The position numbers and the translations under genes are program-made. From contig JAVBMP010000138.1 of assembly GCA_031552315.1 (NCBI GenBank), forward strand, positions 1-22,569: a stretch of 22,569 nucleotides of DNA, read 5' to 3'. Positions 7,455-14,442 of this stretch are shown here, one piece after another. Numbering within the stretch: the stretch's first letter is position 1; each line of letters starts with the position of its first letter. The notes beneath the pieces are model-generated. The model did not search any database. It worked only from the letters and a program-made list of their open reading frames with translations, and was not told the DNA's origin. This stretch comes from JAVBMP01 sp031552315. GTDB taxonomy: Bacteria > Desulfobacterota > Desulfovibrionia > Desulfovibrionales > Desulfovibrionaceae.

Positions 7455-9014
7455 ATGAAAAAGAACGTTATTGTTGTCATGTTCGACAGCTGGCAGTTCA
7501 ACTACACCGGCTGCTACGGCAATGACTGGATAAAAACCCCCAACTTTGACCGTTTTGCGCGTGAAGGCGTGCTGTTTGAAAACGCCTACGGCGAAGGCAT
7601 GCCCACCATCCCCACCCGCCGCGTGCTGCACACCGGCCGCGCCGCCCTGCATGAAAGCGGTTGGAGCCCGCTGCGCGCGTCCGACACCACCCTGGCCGAC
7701 CTGTGCTGGGGCACGGGCATTGACACCGCGCTTATATTTGACTGCCCCATGTACCGCCTGCCCAAATACGGCTACACCCGCGGCTTTGACAAGGTTTACT
7801 TCCTGCACGGGCATGAAGGCGACCACGCCTATTACCATGACAACAAGCTTCTGCACCTTGACCCCAGAGACTACATTACAGACCACCAGTTTGAAAATGC
7901 CGACAAGATTATCGGCAGTGATGTTGTAGGCCCGCTGATGGGTGAAATTACCGACTACCTGAAGCACCGCCAGCGCTGGAAGACCGAAGAAGACCAGAAC
8001 TGCCCGCGCATAATGAAAAAAGCGGTGGAATACCTGCAAAATGTTGACCGGGGCCAACCCTTCTACCTTTGGATAGACAGCTTTGACCCGCATGAACCGT
8101 GGGACAGCCCCTCCGTGTATGACCCGGACAAAAAGTGCCCCTATGACCCGGACTACACCGGGCCGGAACTCTTCCTGCCCGTTACCGGCGAAGTAAAAGG
8201 CCTGTATACTGAAGAAGAACTGCACCACGTGCGCATGCTTTATGCGGAAAAAGTAACCATGTGCGACAAATGGTTTGGCTATTTGCTGGACAAGGTGCGT
8301 GAACTGGGCCTGGAAGACAACACCATGATCATTGCCATTTCCGACCACGGCGAACCCATGGGCAATGGCGAACACGGCCACGGCATTATGCGCAAGTGCC
8401 GCCCCTGGCCGTATGAGGAACTGGTGCACATTCCCCTTATCATCCGCGCCCCCGGCCTGCCGGAAGGCAAGCGGGTGAAGGGCCTGGTGCAGAACTATGA
8501 CATTGCCCCCACCGTGGCCAACTGGCTGGGCATATCGGGCGCGGAAAACATGAACGGCATAGACCTGTGGCCGCTTATGACCGGCCAGGTGGATAAAATT
8601 CGCGATTTTGTAATCAGCGGCTATTTTGGCGCTTCCTGGGCCATTTATACGGAAGACTGGTCATTTATCCACTGGATTGCCCCGCAAAAGCTTATAAACA
8701 CCTTCGCGGGCACCGCCCTTATGACCATTGACGGCAACCAGCGCCTGGGCGATATGGTAAGCGCCGCCAACTTCGCTTATGAAGGCGACAGCCGCCAGGC
8801 CCTGGCCGACTACGTGAAAGGCCTTACCCTGGACGGGGCCGACCAGTGGACCTGCACCCCCGGTTCCACCCAGCAGGTGCCGGAAGAAGACCAGCTGTTT
8901 GACCGTAAAAAAGACCCCTTCCAGCTTAACAACATCATCAAGCAACACCCGGAAAAGGCTGCCGAGCTGTTCAAAACCCTGCGTGAACGCATGGGCGAGC
9001 TCAGGGTTTCCTAA
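7455..9014 (+). CDS. Sulfatase-fold hydrolase with Thr at the nucleophile position (519 aa)
   Basis: This is a cytoplasmic member of the alkaline phosphatase/sulfatase superfamily with no signal peptide. It has a metal Asp in VVMFDSWQ (Asp11), GNDWIKTPNFDRFAREG, the FDPHEPWDSP block, and the second metal cluster SDHGEPMGNGEHGHG (Asp297-His298) followed by IMRK and YEELVHIPLIIRAPG. In the signature where sulfatases read C/S-x-P-x-R, this protein has T51-I-P-T-R, followed by the usual L-x-TGR. The Cys or Ser needed for formylglycine is therefore absent, so a sulfatase mechanism is unlikely; a Thr-nucleophile phosphodiesterase, phosphonate hydrolase or transferase is possible. The start has AGGAGA. 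It is under a sigma-54 promoter and divergent from its likely activator. Substrate unknown. Confidence 0.9.
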   Translation: MKKNVIVVMFDSWQFNYTGCYGNDWIKTPNFDRFAREGVLFENAYGEGMPTIPTRRVLHTGRAALHESGWSPLRASDTTLADLCWGTGIDTALIFDCPMYRLPKYGYTRGFDKVYFLHGHEGDHAYYHDNKLLHLDPRDYITDHQFENADKIIGSDVVGPLMGEITDYLKHRQRWKTEEDQNCPRIMKKAVEYLQNVDRGQPFYLWIDSFDPHEPWDSPSVYDPDKKCPYDPDYTGPELFLPVTGEVKGLYTEEELHHVRMLYAEKVTMCDKWFGYLLDKVRELGLEDNTMIIAISDHGEPMGNGEHGHGIMRKCRPWPYEELVHIPLIIRAPGLPEGKRVKGLVQNYDIAPTVANWLGISGAENMNGIDLWPLMTGQVDKIRDFVISGYFGASWAIYTEDWSFIHWIAPQKLINTFAGTALMTIDGNQRLGDMVSAANFAYEGDSRQALADYVKGLTLDGADQWTCTPGSTQQVPEEDQLFDRKKDPFQLNNIIKQHPEKAAELFKTLRERMGELRVS

Positions 9015-9027
9015 GCATTAAAAACCC

Positions 9028-9117
9028 GTTACCCTGTTGACCTTCTGTAAGCGGGCAACAGGGTAACAGTCTTGAAATGAAAGCCCGCGTGAAGAAGGTT
9101 TTCTTCACGCGGGCTTT
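9028..9117. terminator. Two tandem hairpins between convergent genes
   Basis: The first hairpin has a 12-bp stem (9028-9039 with 9056-9067). The second is a perfect 17-bp stem (9080-9096 with 9101-9117) with a GGTT loop and AAA/TTT flanks on both sides. They separate the rightward hydrolase gene from the converging gene ending at 9185 and probably stop transcription from both directions. Confidence 0.75.
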
Positions 9118-9184
9118 GTGCATCCCCCAACGCAATTTGTAAATTTGCAGTACGCCTTTTGGAGCGTTTGCAGGCTTACCCCCG

Positions 9185-10318
9185 TCAGGCTGTTTTGTGC
9201 ATTTTCAAGGCTTCGCCCAGTTCGGCGCGCAGGCGGTTTTTCACCGCGCTTTGCACTTCCGGGGTGGAAGATGAAAACTGGCCGGAACGCAAGTTGTAAA
9301 CCTGCTTTATAAGGTTTTCCCCAACCTTGGCAAAATTGGCCGGGTCGGCGTCCTCGTGCAGTTTGTCGCGCCCCACGCGGTCTATGGCCCGGGCAAAAAT
9401 ACGCGCGGCCCCGGCAGGCCCGTGTTGCACCGCTGTGCTGAAAAGCACCTCTTTAAAGGCCTCGCCGAATTTGTCTATGGCAATCCCGGTTTTTTCCGCA
9501 ATAGCTTCCAGCGCGGGCATAAAGTGACTTTTCTTTATAAAGCCGTCTTGCAGGGCTTCAAAGCGTTCCGGCTGTTCTTCGGCTATTTGCTGCCACACTT
9601 CCGGCATTTTGCCTCTGCGCCCGCCTGTGTTGGCGGATCCGGCCTTTTTCAACCGCTCTGCAAGATCCGGGGCCTCATCAGACAAATATTTGATAAAATT
9701 TGACATACTGCCCGGTCTGGAGGCAATTTGATACTTGCCGTAGCTGGTGCCGCCATTATAATCATACCCGATGGCAGAAATACCCTTGCCGCCGGATTCA
9801 AACTTTTCCGCCAAAATACCTTTTACATCCGTCAAAGCCTTGACGTCTTCATCATTCAGGGCGCTGCCGCGCAGGCCCAAAAATTTTGCCGCCGCGTCAA
9901 GCGTTGCCACGCCCCCGGTTTTACTTTCCGCGCCCTTGCTTGCGGCCTGGTTTGGGCCCGCGTGCGCGGGTTGTTGCAGCATTTGCACAGAACTTAACGT
10001 ACGCAGGGGCGACGCGCTTTGCGCCAGCACCTTGCCAAGCCCGCCGGAAACACCGTTGCCCATATTCAGTTCCGGGTGCATGGCCACGCCGGCCCGGGGG
10101 CCAAGGCCCAGGCCTTGCAATTTTTCCATACCGGCGGCCAGTGCGGCCTGCGGTTCCTGCATCATACCGGCAAAACCGCTTCCTTGCGGGCCGCCTTTTA
10201 TGGACTGCCGCATCATTTGTCCAACCGCCTGCTTCGCCTCGCTGTACAAAGACTGGGGGCGCAAGCTGGAAATGGCCGTTTCCGGTGTAAAAACATTCAT
10301 AGGCTTATTATATGACAT
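9185..10318 (-). CDS. Putative peptidoglycan hydrolase with VgrG3-C-like lysozyme domain (377 aa)
   Basis: The C-terminal 210 residues match the lysozyme-like domain found at the end of VgrG3-type secretion spikes and some phage enzymes: FESGGKGISAIGYD (likely catalytic Glu174), GGTSYGKYQIAS (189-200), then LFSTAVQHGPAGAARIF. The N-terminal 140 residues are low-complexity, Gly/Ala/Gln/Met-rich and have no spike, PAAR or signal sequence. No type VI genes lie nearby. A consensus sigma-54 promoter upstream and flagellar-type genes downstream suggest a role in opening the wall for flagellar or envelope assembly, as an FlgJ-like function; a prophage or secreted effector origin is the alternative. 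The ATG at 10318 has AGGAG six bases upstream; a longer open frame to 10495 lacks support and would overlap the promoter. Confidence 0.8.
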   Translation of the reverse strand: MSYNKPMNVFTPETAISSLRPQSLYSEAKQAVGQMMRQSIKGGPQGSGFAGMMQEPQAALAAGMEKLQGLGLGPRAGVAMHPELNMGNGVSGGLGKVLAQSASPLRTLSSVQMLQQPAHAGPNQAASKGAESKTGGVATLDAAAKFLGLRGSALNDEDVKALTDVKGILAEKFESGGKGISAIGYDYNGGTSYGKYQIASRPGSMSNFIKYLSDEAPDLAERLKKAGSANTGGRRGKMPEVWQQIAEEQPERFEALQDGFIKKSHFMPALEAIAEKTGIAIDKFGEAFKEVLFSTAVQHGPAGAARIFARAIDRVGRDKLHEDADPANFAKVGENLIKQVYNLRSGQFSSSTPEVQSAVKNRLRAELGEALKMHKTA

Positions 10319-10629
10319 GGCAAACTCCTGAAGCATCCTCACACGCCTTGCTGAACAAAACGCACAGGAATACTGGTCTGCCCCTGTAAAGCAAGCTTTG
10401 TGCCATACAACGCAACATTCTGATTTATAATGAATATTTTGCATGGCTTCTGTTATGCGTTCCCGCTTATCAGTTTGCGGCCAATTTTTTGGCAATCAAA
10501 ATAGTAGATAAATTTTTTCTTGCCAGCGTAAAAAAATACTCCTAAAGTTCATTTGTCTCAAAGTAAGACCCCGCACCGTAAATGCGCTGTGGGAACAAGT
10601 CACTGCAAAGTGGTAAAGGAACAGATTTT
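10319..10629. other. Divergent intergenic region
   Basis: No gene was seen. It carries the leftward sigma-54 promoter at 10390-10405 and must hold the rightward promoter of the isomerase gene, for which no good -35/-10 or sigma-54 match with correct spacing was found. Confidence 0.5.
10390..10405 (-). promoter_or_regulatory. Consensus sigma-54 promoter of the peptidoglycan hydrolase
   Basis: On the minus strand TGGCACAAAGCTTGCT is a full match to TGGCAC-N5-TTGCW, with GG and GC ten bases apart. Transcription would start near 10380, about 60 bases before the ATG at 10318. Confidence 0.85.
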
Positions 10630-11706
10630 ATGAGCAGAGATTTCAAGCATCATATGATCAAAGAAATCTATGAACAGGGAAGGGTGTTGCGTGATTGCCT
10701 GAACGGGCGGCTGGAAAACGGCAAGATAAAAATGCCGGAACTGGACGCCCTGCCCGTGCCGGAACGTCTGCGCATTATCGGCTGCGGCACCTCTGCCCAC
10801 GCCGGGTTGTGGGCCGCCGGCTTGCTGGAAAGCTGGGCGAAAATTCCCACCGTGGTGGACCTGGCTTCAGAAAGCCGCTACCACAGCCCTTGCTTTGTCA
10901 AAGGAGAAGCCGCCCTGGCCATAAGCCAGTCCGGTGAAACAGCCGACACCCTGGCCGCCTTCCATCAGGCCAAAGAGGCCGGTTTGCCCATGATCACCAT
11001 TTGCAATGCGCCGGAATCCACCATGATGCGGGAATCTGACGCGGTGTTCTACACCCAGGCCGGGCCGGAGCTTTCCATTGCCTCCACCAAGGCCATGACG
11101 GCGCAAATGCTGCTGCTTATGCTCATGGCCCTTTACTGGGGCCAGCGCAAGGGCTGCCTGCCCAAGGGACAAGGGGCGGAAGACGCCCTGGCCGGTCTGC
11201 CCAAACTGGCGGATAATATTGAGGCCGCCATCCCCGCCCTGCATGAACAGGCCAAACCGTTGGCGGCCAAATACGCGAAGTTTGGGCACTTCCTTTTTGT
11301 GGGACGCGGCCTTTCTGCCCCGCTGGCGCGTGAAGGCGCATTAAAGCTGAAGGAAACATCGTACATCCACGCGGAAGGCTACCAACTGGGTGAAGTGCGC
11401 CACGGGCCAATGGCCATGGTTGATGAAAACCTGCCCACCTTCGCCCTGCTTTTGCGCGACAAAAACAGTGAAAAAAGCCTTGGCAATGTGGAAGAAATAC
11501 ACAGCCGGGGCAGCAAGGTTCTGGCCCTGGTAAACCCCGGCATGACCCTTAAGGCGTCAGACATCTGGACAATACCGGAACTGCCCTGGCCCCTGGGTTA
11601 CTTTGTGGCCCTGCCGGCCTTCCAGTGCTTCTGCTATGAAATTGCCTGCGCCCTGGGCCGGGATGTGGATTCTCCCCGCAACCTTGTGAAGAGCGTGGGC
11701 GAATAG
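10630..11706 (+). CDS. SIS-domain sugar isomerase, GlmS C-terminal half without glutaminase (358 aa)
   Basis: The protein matches the isomerase half of glucosamine-fructose-6-phosphate aminotransferase and lacks the N-terminal glutaminase. Two SIS domains are seen: GCGTSAHA (51-58), SQSGETADT (99-107) and STKAMTAQ (from 152) in the first, GRGLSAPLAREGALKLKE and HAEGYQLGEVRHGP in the second. The C-terminal tail DSPRNLVKSV keeps the Lys (354) that forms a Schiff base with fructose-6-phosphate in GlmS. It could be an ammonia-using amino sugar synthase or a GlcN6P deaminase/isomerase supplying cell-wall or glycan precursors. The ATG at 10630 precedes the conserved HHMIKEIYEQ start and has AAAGGA upstream; an ATG at 10582 is less likely. 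It is monocistronic, divergent from the peptidoglycan hydrolase. Confidence 0.88.
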   Translation: MSRDFKHHMIKEIYEQGRVLRDCLNGRLENGKIKMPELDALPVPERLRIIGCGTSAHAGLWAAGLLESWAKIPTVVDLASESRYHSPCFVKGEAALAISQSGETADTLAAFHQAKEAGLPMITICNAPESTMMRESDAVFYTQAGPELSIASTKAMTAQMLLLMLMALYWGQRKGCLPKGQGAEDALAGLPKLADNIEAAIPALHEQAKPLAAKYAKFGHFLFVGRGLSAPLAREGALKLKETSYIHAEGYQLGEVRHGPMAMVDENLPTFALLLRDKNSEKSLGNVEEIHSRGSKVLALVNPGMTLKASDIWTIPELPWPLGYFVALPAFQCFCYEIACALGRDVDSPRNLVKSVGE

Positions 11707-11711
11707 CCTTC

Positions 11712-11736
11712 AAGGCCATTATGCAATGGCCTTTTT
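11712..11736 (+). terminator. Rho-independent terminator of the isomerase gene
   Basis: A perfect 9-bp stem AAGGCCATT with AATGGCCTT closes an ATGC loop and runs into five T, starting six bases after the stop codon. Its stem belongs to a palindrome also seen at 18361-18382. Confidence 0.85.
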
Positions 11737-11867
11737 GCCCTTTTACTGCGTCGTGCTTCGTCCCGCGCGAAGGTCATATATGCTTAAATATACTCCCTCC
11801 GCACGGAACTCGCACTCCTTGTAAAAGAACAAAAATTCTCATTGTGCAACGCCCTGCCAGAAAACAC

Positions 11868-11927
11868 AAAATCCCCTGTGCGGGTTGCGAATTGATGACC
11901 AGTCCGCAACCTTCACAGGGGATTTTT
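11868..11927. terminator. Long bidirectional terminator hairpin
   Basis: A 13-bp outer stem (11868-11880 with 11914-11926) encloses an inner GGTTGCG and CGCAACC stem, with A/T flanks on both sides. It lies about 40 bp past the leftward gene ending at 11969 and can also back up the isomerase terminator from the other side. Confidence 0.75.
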
Positions 11928-11968
11928 ATGTTTGAACAGGCCATCGTGCAACGGCCTATTCAATATAA

Positions 11969-12661
11969 CTACGGCAGCCGGGTTATAACCGAAGGTTCAT
12001 AGTTGGAATAGCCGCCGCTTAAATATCCGCTGTTGACGTTGGCCCCGTAGTAGACGGAACCTTCCGCCCCATAAACCCCGGCGGAAGCCGCGCTGGGCGG
12101 CCGCCCCTGTGAAGCCAGCGAACCCGCCGGGCGTTGCTGGGCCAGGGCCAGGGCGCGCAAGTCTCCGCTAAGGGGCACGGTGGCGCTGGACATGGCGTAA
12201 ATTTCTCCGCTTACTGTATCAATAAGCCGCAGGTTAAAGCGCACGGCCTGCCCGCTTTGGGCATAGGTGCCAACCAGCGCCAGATTGCTCTTCACAGACT
12301 TTTTGGCCAGCTGGCTCTGCTTGCGGGTAAGCAAAAATTCGCCCTGCTCGGCCCGCATAAGTATTTGTTGCCCCTTGCGCAATTCCTGCACCCGGTAACC
12401 GGCGCTTACAAGGCAACGGGTAAGTTCTTCCTGCAACTGGCGGGCCAGCGCGCTGGAACGGTCAAGCGATGTTATCTCTACCGGGGTGGTCACAACCACG
12501 CTAAGCCCGTCTATGGCAAAGCGGTCATTGATCTGGCCGGACATTTCCCCCACCATTTGGGCCGCCGCTTGAGAAAGCCGCCCTTCCTGTTCCGCCAGGG
12601 CCACGCCCGCGCCCAACAGGCTAAGGAAGATTACCAGCATTGTCATTCTGCAAAGTTTCAT
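11969..12661 (-). CDS. FlgO-family flagellar outer-membrane protein (230 aa)
   Basis: A signal peptide ends near ALA-E (residue 23). The mature protein has the FlgO-type domain: VVVTTPVEITSLDRSSALARQLQEELTRCLVSAGYRVQELRKGQQI, then LTRKQSQLAKKSVKSNLALVGTYAQ and FNLRLIDTVSGEIYAMSSATVPL. FlgO proteins of Vibrio and relatives sit in the outer membrane around the flagellar basal body. The last 60 residues are Gly/Ser/Tyr-rich. A GGGGG-rich ribosome site precedes the ATG at 12661; a GTG four codons earlier is less likely. It is the last gene of a three-gene leftward operon with another FlgO-like lipoprotein and a small lipoprotein. Confidence 0.8.
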   Translation of the reverse strand: MKLCRMTMLVIFLSLLGAGVALAEQEGRLSQAAAQMVGEMSGQINDRFAIDGLSVVVTTPVEITSLDRSSALARQLQEELTRCLVSAGYRVQELRKGQQILMRAEQGEFLLTRKQSQLAKKSVKSNLALVGTYAQSGQAVRFNLRLIDTVSGEIYAMSSATVPLSGDLRALALAQQRPAGSLASQGRPPSAASAGVYGAEGSVYYGANVNSGYLSGGYSNYEPSVITRLP

Positions 12662-12703
12662 TTTATCCCCCACACGGCCCTTTGGCCATGCCTTTAATAA
12701 TCT

Positions 12704-13003
12704 TCAGCGCGTGGCCTTTATCATCGCGTCAATGCTCTGCAACTCCTGGTCAATCATCTTTTGGGTAGTTGCGTCATAGGCATTGGCCCGGGCCAGCTGA
12801 TAATGTTCCCGCGCCAGTTCATAACGCCCGGCAGCGGCGTAATCCCGCCCCTTTTGAAAATTCCACAACACTTCAGGATGATACGGCACCACAGCCGCGT
12901 TGCCGGTAACAGGGACGGAAGAATCGGAAGAAGAACCGCACCCCCCGCAACAAAGGCAAAGCGCCAGCAGGGCCATGATTTTATATTTTGCGCGTGTTTT
13001 CAT
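12704..13003 (-). CDS. Small TPR-like lipoprotein (99 aa)
   Basis: The N-terminus is a lipoprotein signal with a Cys-rich box (LCLCCGGC, likely lipidated at Cys22). After a Ser/Val-rich linker the sequence EVLWNFQKGRDYAAAGRYELAREHYQLARAN reads as a single tetratricopeptide-like helix pair, with another helix to the end. It probably binds a partner protein in the periplasm or at the outer membrane. AGAGGTGA precedes the ATG. It sits between the two FlgO-like genes, 42 bp before the next start, so it is likely part of the same flagellar or envelope complex. I cannot name an exact orthologue; FlgP-like is possible but unproven. Confidence 0.75.
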   Translation of the reverse strand: MKTRAKYKIMALLALCLCCGGCGSSSDSSVPVTGNAAVVPYHPEVLWNFQKGRDYAAAGRYELAREHYQLARANAYDATTQKMIDQELQSIDAMIKATR

Positions 13004-13080
13004 CTTTCACCTCTTCTTCAGCTTCAACCTGTCTGCAATTTTCAGACAATGCCGCCATAAAAGCTGCTTTTGCTGTCTGC

Positions 13081-13956
13081 CTAGTGTATGTCCCTGCCCA
13101 AACCGCCGGAAGCCCCGCGCGTCTGACTGCCATAATCACGAATTTGCAAGGTGCCAAGACCCGGCCCGCCGGTGTTTTGCCCGGCACCCTGGCTGCTTTG
13201 TTTCGCGGGCGCCCCGCCCTGCTTGCCGCCGGAGGTTCCGGCCCGGCTTATGCCGGAGGCAACCAGCTTGCGGGCCAGCGGGCTGGCGGGCATGACAAGC
13301 TGGCCGGAACGCAAGATTTGCCCGTAGCTGTTGATCAGGTGCCCGGTTACAAACAAGGTTTTGCCTTCCGCATAATAGGTGCCCACAATATAATAGGTGC
13401 TGGCGGTTCCATAGCGTTCACCCTGAACATTCTTCAGGATAAAGTCGCCGGCCGGGCCGCGCTGCAAGTTGTTTTGCAGCTCATACCCGCTTATGGGGAA
13501 GCCGCGCTGACCCAATTCATACTGCATCTGCCTGCCGAAAAAGCGCCCGAAATCGGATGTGCGGGCGTAATCCGCCTCCTGCACAAAGGAAGTGGGAACA
13601 ATCATGCCCATGCTGCCGGGGCTGGTGCCCGCCAGCAACTGGTCGGCCATTTCACGCACCTTCAGCTTGAGTTCCCGCGCGTCTTCCAGCCCTTCATCCG
13701 CCCGGCGCGCGTCCCCCTTTGACAAGACAACGCCGCCGGAACCGTCCGGAATAGCGTAGCTGGTGCCATATTCCTCAACACGGCGGGCAGGTTTGGCCCC
13801 GCCCTGGTAGCTGACCTCGCCCTGCTGCCGCACATCCAGCGCGGTGGCGCTGGGCACCGGGGCATCCTTGCCGGAACAGCCCGCAAGACCCAACACGGCC
13901 AGCACCGGAAGCACTGTCAATATTTTGAATAAAAACCCCGCCTTGCCACGTAACAT
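13081..13956 (-). CDS. FlgO-like lipoprotein (291 aa)
   Basis: The lipobox LAGC (Cys27) follows a hydrophobic signal, so the protein is a lipoprotein, probably of the outer membrane. Residues about 95-230 match the FlgO-type fold: LKLKVREMADQLLAG, VPTSFVQEADYARTSDFGRFFGRQMQYELGQRGFPI and TYYIVGTYYAEGKTLFVTGHLINSYGQIL. The tail is Gly/Ser/Gln-rich and low in complexity. The ATG has CAGGAG upstream. As first gene of the leftward operon it should carry the promoter, but none was identified. Two FlgO-like proteins in one operon suggest they form a joint ring or collar. Confidence 0.78.
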   Translation of the reverse strand: MLRGKAGFLFKILTVLPVLAVLGLAGCSGKDAPVPSATALDVRQQGEVSYQGGAKPARRVEEYGTSYAIPDGSGGVVLSKGDARRADEGLEDARELKLKVREMADQLLAGTSPGSMGMIVPTSFVQEADYARTSDFGRFFGRQMQYELGQRGFPISGYELQNNLQRGPAGDFILKNVQGERYGTASTYYIVGTYYAEGKTLFVTGHLINSYGQILRSGQLVMPASPLARKLVASGISRAGTSGGKQGGAPAKQSSQGAGQNTGGPGLGTLQIRDYGSQTRGASGGLGRDIH

Positions 13957-14442
13957 AAATACTCCTGCGGGCGGCCCCCTGTGTGCCTTTGGCCTTGCCG
14001 CCCTTTTCTCTCACCTGCCTTATCGGCGGTTTTTTTTATTGCTTAAGGGCTGCGCCGCCAGAACATTTGGCAAATTAGCATGTTGAAAATATTCGTTTTT
14101 TACTTTGCATCGCCTTGGTTACTGTGGCCGGGCCGCAAACAACCGCGCTTCACATATGGGCGGACAAATATTTATTTTGTAAAAAATCTAGACATTTTCT
14201 ATACCATTTGTTATAAAATCATCATTCTTGCATGGAACACAGCGGGATGCAGACTATTTAGCCGCACAGGCAGGGCTTTTCAAGCACAGGGGGTGATGCT
14301 TCTGTGCTTTTACGCGCCCTTTGGGCCTGGTTTGCGCTTCCACACCAGGGCAGTTTGTCAGGGCAGTTGGCCCGGTTTTTGCAAAGCAGGCACAGTTTGT
14401 ATTTTATAACCATGCAGTTATTTTCATAAGTTGGAGCAAGAT
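13957..14442. other. Divergent intergenic region with no gene seen
   Basis: This 486-bp stretch separates the leftward FlgO operon from the rightward Cys-rich gene. It holds the sigma-54 promoter at 14367-14384 and an AT-rich block at about 14160-14230. Open frames inside it have no ribosome site or recognisable protein. Confidence 0.5.
14367..14384 (+). promoter_or_regulatory. Sigma-54 promoter of the Cys-rich secreted protein
   Basis: TTGGCCCGGTTTTTGCAA keeps TTGGC and TTGCAA with the invariant GG (14369-14370) and GC (14381-14382) ten bases apart. The start of transcription would be near 14393, 50 bases before the ATG. Confidence 0.75.

Noticed and set aside
7389..8429. Long open frame on the minus strand opposite the first hydrolase
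   Set aside because: It is an antisense shadow of a well-conserved gene; matching shadows occur opposite copies 2 and 3 (18908-20182, 21313-22548). The protein is Val/His/Gly-rich without domains or ribosome site.
10590..10608. Sigma-54 promoter for the isomerase gene
   Set aside because: The GG and GC elements are 11 instead of 10 bases apart, a spacing the holoenzyme does not tolerate well.
11721..12002. 93-codon rightward frame after the isomerase
   Set aside because: It starts inside the terminator hairpin, crosses a second terminator and has no recognisable sequence.
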